Source: Candidatus Omnitrophota bacterium (GTDB taxonomy: Bacteria; Omnitrophota; JAUWXU01). From it: a DNA stretch of 7,874 bases. Position 1 is the first letter of the stretch. Each line of letters starts with the position of its first letter. Positions 1 through 5,869 of this stretch are shown here, in pieces. Where the stretch lies: the NCBI GenBank assembly GCA_030616145.1, contig JAUWXU010000026.1, forward strand, positions 1-7,874, written 5' to 3'. The notes under the pieces were generated by a model. The model saw only the letters and a program-made list of their open reading frames with translations. It was not told the DNA's origin and did no database searches. The position numbers and the translations under genes were made by a program.

Positions 1-621
1 GCCACCAAACAGTGGATAAAAGACCACCATCGGGACGAGAAAATAGAATTTCAGTATGCCGGCGGAGATATTGGCATCCAGGCAGCAGTGAATGAGATTA
101 TTGCCCGGCTTTTGCCGATGAACATTCTTCAGGTATCTGGCTCGGTGTTTTTGTGCGTATCTATTGCTTACGGATCGATGGTGGCCGGGATTTTGCTTTT
201 GCTGCCACTGGCATTCAGCATCTGGTTGACCTTTGGGATGATGGGGCTTTTGGGGATTACTTTGACCGTGGAGACCCTGCCTCTGGCTGCCCTAGGCATT
301 GGACTGGGAGTGGATTATGGTATTTATATGGTTAGTCGGCTAAAAAGAGAATGTTCTCTGGCCGGCGATAGGACGCCTAAAGAAATACTATATAAATCAT
401 TAGTTACTTCAGGAAAGGCAGTGCTTTTCACCGGAATGACAGTAGCCTTGGGAGTCTTTTCCTGGGGTTTTTCAAGCATTAGACTTCAGGCGCGGTTGGG
501 ACTTAGCCTGGGTTTACTGTTAATCTTAAATATACTGGGCGCCTTGATACTACTGCCCAGTTTGATTTTTATAATTAGACCAAAATTTATTTTTGGAAAG
601 GAGAAGAAAAAAAATGAATAG
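1..621 (+). CDS. RND/MMPL-family transporter, C-terminal part (5' end outside window)
   Basis: The frame is open from the first base and 206 residues are visible, so the gene begins upstream of the window. The fragment starts with the end of a periplasmic loop (about residues 1-38). It then shows five hydrophobic segments at roughly 41-58, 60-86, 90-111, 139-158 and 166-192, and ends in a basic tail KEKKKNE. This is the expected layout of TM8-TM12 in the second half of an MMPL/RND permease. The segment LGIGLGVDYGIYMVSR (about 98-113) matches the GxxxDYxxF/Y signature of the family, where the Asp (105) lies in the proton-relay helix. Family members use the proton-motive force to move lipids or other hydrophobic compounds across or out of the inner membrane. 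The substrate cannot be read here. The LolA-like and porin genes that follow suggest envelope lipid or hydrophobic cargo (inference). A GTG at 88 is in frame but internal, so it is not the start. Confidence 0.9.
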   Translation, partial: ATKQWIKDHHRDEKIEFQYAGGDIGIQAAVNEIIARLLPMNILQVSGSVFLCVSIAYGSMVAGILLLLPLAFSIWLTFGMMGLLGITLTVETLPLAALGIGLGVDYGIYMVSRLKRECSLAGDRTPKEILYKSLVTSGKAVLFTGMTVALGVFSWGFSSIRLQARLGLSLGLLLILNILGALILLPSLIFIIRPKFIFGKEKKKNE

Positions 622-1516
622 GTTAATCAGATGTTTTTGTTTGACTGTCGGCGTATTGGTGGTGGGATTAAGTATTTTAGTCAATCCCTGGGCAGTTAGC
701 CAGGAGGCCTTGCCAGAGGTGCCCCGTCCTTATGCAGGCATTACTGCTGATGAATTGATCAAGATGTGGTTTGCAATAAAATATACGACCTTTGCCGAGG
801 ATATCCAGTTGGAAGGAGATTATCATCTTATTGCCGAAGACGGCTTTAGACGAAATTGGAAATTCCTCCGGTCCAGAATTTTATTAAACAGAGAGAGTGA
901 AGAGATTGATTATAAAGATATGATAGTTATAACCGCGCCTTCCCAGGTCAAGGGAATGGGCATTCTTACCTGGACCTATCTTGATCCCAAGAGAAAGCAG
1001 GATGTCTGGTTGTGGATACCAAGCTTAAAAAAGGTGCGCCGCTGCTCCCCCAGCGACGCAGAGGATACGTTTATAGGGAGTGATTTCACCAATGACGAGG
1101 TATCAACCCGCCGGTATGGAGATGAAACCTATAAGTTGCTGGGCGAAAAGAAATTTCCGGGTTATTATCTTGATTTTACCAAGAAGACTTATTACAAGGA
1201 CCTGGATTGTTATCTAGTGGAAGCCAGGCCCAAGAAAGCCAGATGGTATTATTCAAGGAGAATCGTCTGGCTGGATAAAGAGACCGGGGCTAATATCTTT
1301 GAAGAAATGTATGATCAGACAGACAGAAAGTTTAAGACCATCCTCAGACACTATCAGTACTATACTCCGAGAAAATATCCCATACAGATTTTATTGGAAT
1401 GCAAAAATCTGAGAACGGGCAGTTCTTCGACTATCATAAGCAGCGAGATAGAACTTGACCAGGGATTGAGCAGAGAGCTTTTTACTCAAAAGGAATTAAT
1501 GCGAAGCAGATGGTAG
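614..1516 (+). CDS. LolA-like outer-membrane lipoprotein-sorting family protein
   Basis: A 300-residue secreted protein. Residues 1-29 form a signal peptide (basic MNRLIR, then a hydrophobic core to about 23, cleavage probably near WAVSQ). There is no lipobox, so a soluble periplasmic protein is expected. The mature part has the beta-rich pattern of the LolA_like family often encoded beside MMPL transporters, including LWIPSLKKVRR (133-143) followed by GSDFTNDE (155-162), which I recognise as the conserved core of that family. Related LolA/LolB-fold proteins bind acyl chains in a half-barrel and carry lipid or lipoprotein through the periplasm. I chose ATG 614 because AAGGAG at 598-603 lies well placed before it; an in-frame TTG at 593 would overlap that site. 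The start overlaps the end of the transporter gene by 8 nt, implying translational coupling. The cargo is unknown. Confidence 0.85.
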   Translation: MNRLIRCFCLTVGVLVVGLSILVNPWAVSQEALPEVPRPYAGITADELIKMWFAIKYTTFAEDIQLEGDYHLIAEDGFRRNWKFLRSRILLNRESEEIDYKDMIVITAPSQVKGMGILTWTYLDPKRKQDVWLWIPSLKKVRRCSPSDAEDTFIGSDFTNDEVSTRRYGDETYKLLGEKKFPGYYLDFTKKTYYKDLDCYLVEARPKKARWYYSRRIVWLDKETGANIFEEMYDQTDRKFKTILRHYQYYTPRKYPIQILLECKNLRTGSSSTIISSEIELDQGLSRELFTQKELMRSRW

Positions 1517-1518
1517 AT

Positions 1519-1525
1519 AGGAGGG
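1519..1525 (+). promoter_or_regulatory. Strong ribosome binding site of the porin gene
   Basis: AGGAGGG lies 7 nt before ATG 1533 and follows the stop of the LolA-like gene (1514-1516) directly. It fixes the start of the porin gene and shows that this genome does use canonical Shine-Dalgarno sites inside operons. That matters for judging the genes at 3094, 3828 and 4730, which have none. Confidence 0.85.
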
Positions 1526-1532
1526 ATAAAAA

Positions 1533-2951
1533 ATGTACGGGATTTATAAAAAGATTTTGTTGGCAGTTCTGATGTTAGTATTTACAGCCAATTCAGCTCT
1601 GGCCTTAGACCCGATGATGGAGGGCCGCCTTAATATTTCCGGCCATGTGGCTGACCGCACATATACTAAGGTTGATGTTGACGGTAAGAGCCACCTTATG
1701 AAGTTTGAGAACAGGTTTGGTCTTGGCATAGAATATAAGGTTGCTGATTGTTTAGTCCTGTTTGCCAGAGGCCTTTACTATTATAACGCAGTGTATGACC
1801 TGCAAAATAGATATAAAAACACAAGGGGTCTTGATTTGAGACAGCCCGGGGATGAGTGGTTACGCGAGGCCTATGTAGATTATCTGTCTGAGAAACTGGA
1901 TATGCGACTGGGGAAGCAGTTTGTTGTCTGGGGCGCGGTAGATGGGGTAAAAATACTGGACAAGATAAATCCGATTAATTACCGGGATTGGGTTCTGGAG
2001 GATGAGCGGCTTCCATTGTGGATGTGGAAGATAGAATATTCGCCGATGGTGGATGCTACCATCCAGGTTTTGATCATTCCTGATTACGCACCGAATTTTA
2101 TTCCACCAGCAGGTTCTCCCTGGGCAATGAGGAGTAGCGATATTGGGGCAGCGGGTTTGGCAGCCCTTGCCCCCTTGGGTACTGTCATTACCCTTCCGAC
2201 TGATAAGCCCAGAAAGTCGGTTGAAAATACCAAAGTGGCCTTAAGATGGTTGAATGTCATTAATGGTTTTGAATATACCATCAACTATTTTCATGGCTAC
2301 AATTATGCAAAGACAGCTTATGTAACGACAACTGGTCCTTCTCCTATTTTTCTTACGCTCGACATACTCGACCGTTATGAAAAGCTGGACATTGTGGGTT
2401 GTTCATTTACCAAGACCTTGAGCAGCAGCAGTGAATTGATAGATGGATTAACCGTCAGGGGAGAATTTGCCCACCTCAACAACAATAAAATAAACTTTGG
2501 CAGAGACCGGACCATAATGGGAGTAGTAAACACAAATGATTATAACTACTGCCTGGGCCTTGATAAGTATTTCTGGATAAAGTGGTTGTTCAGTTTTCAG
2601 TTTATCCAGTATATTACCGATCCTCGTTCTGACTATGGAGAGGCCGCTGGCAACGTCCTTTTGTTTGGCCCGACGCGGGGCCCGCTGGATAAGATTGAAA
2701 CAATACTGACATTGAAGATTTCAACCCATTTTATGCATCAGAGATTAAAGCCGGAGGTCCTGGTTATCTACGGCCATGACAATGACTGGGATGACAATGA
2801 CTGGCGGATTAGTCCCAGGTTTTCTTTTGAGGTTACTGATAGTTTGAAGTTTATCCTCGGTGGGCACATCTTTAGCGGCGAAACTTCGACGCTAAACGGC
2901 CAATTTAACGACCGCGATATAGTATTTACCGAAATAAACTACGGATTTTAA
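1533..2951 (+). CDS. Outer-membrane beta-barrel protein, DUF1302-like porin
   Basis: A 472-residue protein with a clear signal peptide (MYGIYKK, hydrophobic core, SALA at 21-24, mature end LDPMMEG). The rest alternates short amphipathic strands rich in Tyr, Trp and Phe with polar turns, and the last residue is Phe in EINYGF, the usual C-terminal signal for BAM-dependent outer-membrane insertion. The block RLGKQFVVWGAVDG..KINPINY (125-150) resembles the conserved GRQ..WG....D..NP region of DUF1302 proteins, which are often encoded with LolA-like or DUF1329 proteins and MMPL transporters. It is probably the outer-membrane end of the preceding module, but pore, receptor or scaffold cannot be told apart here. 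It lies 16 nt after the LolA-like gene and is the last gene of the operon. Confidence 0.82.
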   Translation: MYGIYKKILLAVLMLVFTANSALALDPMMEGRLNISGHVADRTYTKVDVDGKSHLMKFENRFGLGIEYKVADCLVLFARGLYYYNAVYDLQNRYKNTRGLDLRQPGDEWLREAYVDYLSEKLDMRLGKQFVVWGAVDGVKILDKINPINYRDWVLEDERLPLWMWKIEYSPMVDATIQVLIIPDYAPNFIPPAGSPWAMRSSDIGAAGLAALAPLGTVITLPTDKPRKSVENTKVALRWLNVINGFEYTINYFHGYNYAKTAYVTTTGPSPIFLTLDILDRYEKLDIVGCSFTKTLSSSSELIDGLTVRGEFAHLNNNKINFGRDRTIMGVVNTNDYNYCLGLDKYFWIKWLFSFQFIQYITDPRSDYGEAAGNVLLFGPTRGPLDKIETILTLKISTHFMHQRLKPEVLVIYGHDNDWDDNDWRISPRFSFEVTDSLKFILGGHIFSGETSTLNGQFNDRDIVFTEINYGF

Positions 2952-2953
2952 AG

Positions 2954-2967
2954 AACTGGAGACAGTT
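2954..2967 (+). other. Small GNRA-type hairpin after the porin gene
   Basis: AACTG-GAGA-CAGTT forms a 5-bp stem closed by a GAGA tetraloop, starting 3 nt after the porin stop codon. A longer palindrome follows directly. There is no proper T-run, so it is a weak terminator candidate at best. It may instead protect the 3' end of the operon mRNA (inference). Confidence 0.35.
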
Positions 2968-2969
2968 TC

Positions 2970-2989
2970 CCTGCCTACCGGCAGGCAGG
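2970..2989. repeat. Short GC-rich intergenic palindrome (CCTGCC..GGCAGG type)
   Basis: A 20-bp inverted repeat centred on CCGG with a single mismatched pair (2977/2982). Read on the minus strand it encodes LPAGRQG, a peptide I recall from spurious ORFs in many candidate-phylum genomes, where this palindrome recurs between genes. Only one copy is visible here, so its repeat status rests on that recollection and not on this window. No T-tract follows, which argues against a simple intrinsic terminator. Confidence 0.6.
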
Positions 2990-3057
2990 CAACTCAATCG
3001 GGAGACGCTTTCTAAGCCAATCGGGAAAGTATCTGTGCCAGCAAAAAGCACTACTGC

Positions 3058-3086
3058 TTGCAAAACGGCTGGGTTTGTAGTAATAT
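3058..3086 (+). promoter_or_regulatory. Candidate promoter of the HEPN-like gene
   Basis: TTGCAA (3058-3063), a 17-bp spacer, then TAATAT (3081-3086). Each hexamer matches the sigma-70 consensus at four of six positions. Transcription would begin near 3093, directly at the ATG at 3094. A better -10 hexamer, TATAAT at 3086-3091, overlaps but would place initiation inside the gene and has no partner -35 at normal spacing. Confidence 0.4.
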
Positions 3087-3093
3087 ATAATCC

Positions 3094-3555
3094 ATGCCGG
3101 CGAATGTTCCAAAAGAGCAGATTGAACAATCTATAAAGCAAGAGTTTGAGAAGAGTTTACCCGATCGGGTAGCCCGCCATCTACAGATAAGTTCCTGCGC
3201 CTTTGCCGCCTCTGCACAGTTTTCAACCGCCTCGCTTGAATGCAGTTTGCTTTTCCGGGACGGTTATTTTTATGCCTGTATAGCCCTTACCCAGGCCATA
3301 GCAGACTCCCTTGCGCGTTCCCTTTGTCATAAGAACGGCTGGGAACCCAGTAGAAATTTACAGACAAATGTAGAAAAACTTTGCGTAAGAGATGTTATTT
3401 CCGATAAAGCGGGGAAGGCCCTGGTTAAAATATGGGAAAAGAGGAATGATTACTATAATCTAAATCCAAATCTAGCCCCTGACCGCCGCGCGTTAGAAGA
3501 TTTGGCCAGGGAAAAGATCCGGCTTCTTGCTGAAGCCGAAAAAGAGATATATTAA
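3094..3555 (+). CDS. Small helical protein, possibly HEPN-like; function unknown
   Basis: A 153-residue soluble protein with no signal peptide or membrane segment. A central helix-rich block (about 46-78), with LLFRDGYFYACIALTQAIAD at its core, resembles the first helices of HEPN-type small proteins, where a GYYYxAixxxxxAie pattern is common. Further on, WEKRNDYYNLNP (114-125) lies where many relatives have RNDxHHLNP, i.e. the R-x4-H ribonuclease motif; here Arg117 and Asn118 are kept but the His position is Asn122. If the relationship is right, the protein may be catalytically inactive. A stop codon at 3088-3090 bars any earlier start and there is no Shine-Dalgarno site. It converges on the tRNA-Leu gene, whose 3' end is 7 nt past the stop codon. 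The coding status is fairly firm; the family call is tentative. Confidence 0.65.
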   Translation: MPANVPKEQIEQSIKQEFEKSLPDRVARHLQISSCAFAASAQFSTASLECSLLFRDGYFYACIALTQAIADSLARSLCHKNGWEPSRNLQTNVEKLCVRDVISDKAGKALVKIWEKRNDYYNLNPNLAPDRRALEDLAREKIRLLAEAEKEIY

Positions 3556-3562
3556 TTGTGAA

Positions 3563-3650
3563 TGGTGCCGAAGGGGGGAGTCGAACCCCCACGGGGATAA
3601 ACCCCACAACGCCCTGAACGTTGCGCGTCTGCCAATTCCGCCACTTCGGC
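3563..3650 (-). tRNA. tRNA-Leu (anticodon CAG)
   Basis: An 88-nt class II tRNA on the minus strand. The acceptor stem GCCGAAG pairs with CTTCGGC and is followed by A and an encoded CCA (3563-3565). The anticodon stem CAACG/CGTTG encloses loop TTCAGGG, giving anticodon CAG at 3614-3616, which reads CUG leucine codons. A long variable arm (GGGG-TTTAT-CCCC) is typical of tRNA-Leu. The T arm is GGGGG-TTCGACT-CCCCC. It has its own consensus promoter upstream. Transcription past the 3' end would run antisense into the gene at 3094-3555. Confidence 0.98.
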
Positions 3651-3664
3651 AGATGTATTTTCAG

Positions 3665-3693
3665 ATTATATCTTGAATTAACCCACCTGTCAA
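3665..3693 (-). promoter_or_regulatory. Consensus sigma-70 promoter of tRNA-Leu
   Basis: On the minus strand the region reads TTGACA (3688-3693), exactly 17 bp, then TATAAT (3665-3670). Both hexamers are perfect and the spacing is optimal. Initiation would fall near 3658, leaving a leader of about 8 nt before the tRNA 5' end at 3650. A full-consensus promoter suits a highly expressed stable RNA and shows the genome uses a standard housekeeping sigma factor. Confidence 0.92.
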
Positions 3694-3729
3694 TCCTTTA
3701 TATATACACTAATTGTCATTTGAGAATTA

Positions 3730-3761
3730 AAAGTAGGTCACCCTTAAGGGTAACCTACTTT
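3730..3761. repeat. Long palindrome between divergent promoters
   Basis: AAGTAGGT-c-ACCCTT meets AAGGGT-a-ACCTACTT: two 15-nt arms (3731-3745 and 3746-3760) that pair throughout except 3739/3752, plus an outer A-T pair. It lies between the -35 elements of the tRNA-Leu and smpB promoters, so it is upstream of both predicted transcripts. It could be an operator for a dimeric regulator or an old bidirectional terminator. The minus-strand side has a short T-rich tail (ACTTTTAATTCT); the plus-strand side has none. Confidence 0.7.
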
Positions 3762-3769
3762 GTGGATAA
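3761..3769 (-). promoter_or_regulatory. Perfect DnaA-box 9-mer
   Basis: TGTGGATAA on the plus strand is TTATCCACA on the minus strand, the consensus DnaA box. It abuts the palindrome and lies 18 nt upstream of the smpB -35 element. A single box does not make an origin. It could let DnaA influence smpB expression or be a chance match. Confidence 0.4.
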
Positions 3770-3787
3770 CTTATGTCCTCATTGGAC

Positions 3788-3816
3788 TTGATTAGCATTT
3801 GATTATGTGCTATATT
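3788..3816 (+). promoter_or_regulatory. Extended -10 promoter of smpB
   Basis: TTGATT (3788-3793), a 17-bp spacer, then TATATT (3811-3816) preceded by TGC, the extended -10 motif. Initiation is expected near 3823, only about 5 nt before ATG 3828. That predicts a nearly leaderless smpB mRNA and agrees with the lack of a Shine-Dalgarno site. Confidence 0.65.
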
Positions 3817-3827
3817 ATAGAATCATT

Positions 3828-4289
3828 ATGGCTGAGGAAAAGGTCGTAGCGACCAATAAAAAGGCCCGACGGGATTACTTTATCTTAGATACCTATGAGG
3901 CAGGAATCCAGCTTCAGGGGACCGAGGTTAAGTCACTTCGCCAGGCAAAGGCAAATCTCAGTGACAGTTTTGCCCGGGTTACAGATGCAGAAATATTTTT
4001 GTATAATCTTCACATAAGTCCTTACAGCCACATGAGTCAGGAAGATTATAATCCCACCCGGCCGAGAAAATTACTTCTTCATAAGAAAGAAATAAAAAAG
4101 ATAAACAGCCGCCTTTCAGCCAGAGGGCTGACAATGGTGCCTTTAAGGATTTATTTTAAACACGGAATTGCCAAACTGGAACTTGCTCTTTGTAAAGGTA
4201 AGAGGTTGTATGATAAACGTCGGCAGTTGCACAAGAAGACTGCCCAAAGAGAAATGCAAAGGGCGTTGAAGGGCAAGAGATTTCATTAA
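3828..4289 (+). CDS. smpB: SsrA-binding protein SmpB
   Basis: A 153-residue protein of normal SmpB length. It binds tmRNA and brings it to stalled ribosomes, where it mimics the missing codon-anticodon pair during trans-translation. Family landmarks are all present: the N-terminal NKKARRDYFILDTYEAGI, then GTEVKSLR (31-38), the RPRKLLLHKKEI region, the VPLRIYF strand, and KGKRLYDKR (122-130) leading into a basic C-terminal tail that becomes helical in the mRNA channel. I chose ATG 3828 because MAEEK fits known SmpB N-termini. An in-frame GTG at 3807 would add seven residues but overlaps the -10 region of the promoter. The tmRNA gene follows 33 nt downstream, so the two partners are probably co-transcribed. 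Confidence 0.96.
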   Translation: MAEEKVVATNKKARRDYFILDTYEAGIQLQGTEVKSLRQAKANLSDSFARVTDAEIFLYNLHISPYSHMSQEDYNPTRPRKLLLHKKEIKKINSRLSARGLTMVPLRIYFKHGIAKLELALCKGKRLYDKRRQLHKKTAQREMQRALKGKRFH

Positions 4290-4290
4290 T

Positions 4291-4308
4291 CGGCTAACCC
4301 GCCAGCCG
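4291..4308 (+). other. Small hairpin between smpB and ssrA
   Basis: CGGCT-AACCCGCC-AGCCG gives a 5-bp stem with an 8-nt loop just after the smpB stop codon. No T-run follows, so it probably does not end transcription. It could mark the point where a joint transcript is cut before the tmRNA 5' end at 4323. Weak evidence. Confidence 0.3.
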
Positions 4309-4322
4309 GCAAAACTAATAAA

Positions 4323-4708
4323 GGGGGTGAAAGGCTTCGACCGAGATAATCAATGCAAGAATTGCATGCAGAGGTTGTCAGGAGGCCTCTTTAAACACCT
4401 GGCAAAATTTAAACGCAAACTACTCAACGGTAGCTGAGGCCGAGGAGATCTTGGCTTCAGAGGCGTTAGTTGCCTAATTAAAGGCAACGCGTCCTCCAGT
4501 TCTGCCTGTGGGATTGGAAGGGCGACAACAAGCAGGATAGTCTCGATTCTTTATCTTTCGGGGGTCGAGATGAAACTCAAGAAGGATAGCTTTTTATGAA
4601 TCCTGTCTGCCGGAGTTATAAAAAGCAAAATCAATAGACAGAACAAGCATGTAGTGGTTTTTACATCGATATCTTGGCACCGGGGTTCGAATCCCCGCAC
4701 CTCCACCA
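4323..4708 (+). ncRNA. ssrA: Transfer-messenger RNA (tmRNA, one-piece)
   Basis: The 5' end GGGGGTG (4323-4329) pairs with CACCTCC (4698-4704), followed by ACCA, forming the tRNA-like acceptor stem with encoded CCA. The T arm CGGGG-TTCGAAT-CCCCG precedes the 3' end. Helix 2 is visible as CCGAGATA (4341-4348) with TATCTTGG (4670-4677). The tag frame starts at resume codon GCA (4415-4417) and runs 20 codons to TAA at 4475-4477: it begins ANYSTVAEAE and ends ASEALVA, the hydrophobic end that ClpXP-type proteases recognise. The stop codon lies in the loop of a helix GTTGCC/GGCAAC (4469-4474 with 4483-4488), as expected for helix 5. At 386 nt it is of ordinary length. No separate promoter is obvious, so co-transcription with smpB and RNase P cutting is likely. 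Confidence 0.97.
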
Positions 4709-4729
4709 GATAATTTCAAACCCCAAAAT

Positions 4730-5824
4730 ATGAACAAACATTCGCGCCAGATTTTATCAATCTTTTTGTTTCTCTTTTTAGTTGTGTGGGTTGGGCCTGC
4801 CTATGGTCTTATCATTTCCGGCACAAATGAAAATGTAAAGAGCCGTTCATTCAGGATTGGAGGGACGAGATATGTCCCTTTAATTTCTGCCTGTCGTGCC
4901 TTTGGAGTAGACTGGGATTGGGATCCGGTAAGCAGAAAGATAACCTTAAGCAAAAACAGGAGTTTTTTAGTATTACTGGTTGGGAGCAATACCTATTCGA
5001 TAGATGGTAAGATAGGTCGGTTCAAGGGAAAGATCGAATTTTCTAAGGGTATTATTCTTATTCCCAAAACTTTTATATATGGAGAAGATTGGTGGATTGA
5101 GGTTCCAGGAATTAAGACGACCGTTCGTCACCGGATTAATGTAGTGGTTATTGACCCCGGCCATGGCGGAAAAGATTCAGGAGCTATTGGCCGCAGTGGT
5201 TTAAGAGAAAAGGACGTGGTTTTAAGTGTTGCTAAGTATCTTCGGGAATTTTTAGCCAGCCACGGGGTAACAGCCATTTTAGTCAGGACCGGGGATAGGT
5301 TCGTATCATTAGGCAACAGGGCAAATTTCTCCAATAAAAATAATGCGGACTTTTTTATCAGCATTCACGCTAATGCCTGGCGGGATAGAAGACCTAAGGG
5401 ATTTGAGGTCTATTACTTATCTGCAGCTACTGACGATTATGCCAGGGCAGTGGCTGCTCGGGAAAATGCGGTTTTGAAAATGGAGAACAGTTCGGCAGAT
5501 TCTATTAATAACCAGGACCCGACGGTCTGGGATTTGAAGGCTACTGAGAATAGTCGGGAAAGTATTGAGTTAGCCAGTAGTATTATTGAGGCTATGTCCA
5601 GGAATATCCCGGCCAGAAATAGAGGCGTAAAAAGCGCCAGATTTTATGTTTTGAAAAAGGTAGATGCCCCGGCAGTTCTGGTTGAAATGGGTTTTATATC
5701 TAATCCATCTGAAGAGGCAAAATTAAAAACACGCAACTATCGAAAGAAATTAGCCCGGGCAATTTGTGAAGGGATTGTAGCTTATAAGAATATATATGAC
5801 AAGACTAACGGATTTACTGATTAA
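4730..5824 (+). CDS. N-acetylmuramoyl-L-alanine amidase (Amidase_3) with copper-amine-oxidase-like N-domain
   Basis: A 364-residue exported enzyme that cuts the bond between MurNAc and L-Ala of peptidoglycan. Residues 1-26 are a signal peptide (MNKHSRQ, hydrophobic core, GPAYG). Residues 27-128 resemble the copper amine oxidase N-terminal-like domain (FRIGGTRYVPLISACRAFGV..WD), a wall- or surface-anchoring module rather than an oxidase. Residues 137-355 are the Amidase_3 domain. The zinc ligands are His145 (DPGHGGKD), Glu160 (GLREKD) and His213 (SIHAN), and the catalytic Glu319 lies in VEMGF. The start lies 21 nt after the tmRNA 3' end, with no Shine-Dalgarno site (TTTCAAACCCCAAAAT). ATG 4730 is still the best choice, because it gives a complete signal peptide. 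The next gene is murI, so two wall genes lie side by side. Confidence 0.93.
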   Translation: MNKHSRQILSIFLFLFLVVWVGPAYGLIISGTNENVKSRSFRIGGTRYVPLISACRAFGVDWDWDPVSRKITLSKNRSFLVLLVGSNTYSIDGKIGRFKGKIEFSKGIILIPKTFIYGEDWWIEVPGIKTTVRHRINVVVIDPGHGGKDSGAIGRSGLREKDVVLSVAKYLREFLASHGVTAILVRTGDRFVSLGNRANFSNKNNADFFISIHANAWRDRRPKGFEVYYLSAATDDYARAVAARENAVLKMENSSADSINNQDPTVWDLKATENSRESIELASSIIEAMSRNIPARNRGVKSARFYVLKKVDAPAVLVEMGFISNPSEEAKLKTRNYRKKLARAICEGIVAYKNIYDKTNGFTD

Positions 5825-5861
5825 CTTTACAAAACAAGACGAGATGAAAGTATAAGGTTAA
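5821..5861 (+). other. Stem-loop spanning amidase stop and murI leader
   Basis: TTAACTTTA (5821-5829) can pair with TAAGGTTAA (5853-5861) over 9 bp with one G-U pair, leaving a 23-nt loop. The left arm contains the amidase stop codon. The right arm ends in the first bases of AAGGCGGGG, the likely ribosome site of murI. It might tune murI translation, but the stem is A/T-rich and unproven. Confidence 0.3.
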
Positions 5862-5869
5862 GGCGGGGA

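Noticed and set aside
593..613. Earlier TTG start for the LolA-like protein
   Set aside because: It would lie over the AAGGAG ribosome site that serves ATG 614 and would put EERRKK-like basic residues before a normal signal peptide.
2995..3026. Direct repeat CAATCGGGA at 2995-3003 and 3018-3026
   Set aside because: Only nine bases and two copies; no array or mobile-element context.
3086..3091. TATAAT as -10 of the gene at 3094
   Set aside because: It would start transcription downstream of the ATG, no later start codon is convincing, and no -35 has a proper spacing.
2926..3141. Minus-strand open frame carrying LPAGRQG
   Set aside because: It exists only because the palindrome and porin end are open on that strand; no start signal and the sequence looks like a known spurious peptide type.
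3563..3660. tRNA-Leu as integration site of a mobile element
   Set aside because: I found no second copy of the tRNA 3' end and no integrase or phage genes in the window.
3807..3827. Upstream GTG start for SmpB
   Set aside because: It falls within the promoter -10 region, has no ribosome site, and the extra residues do not fit SmpB N-termini.
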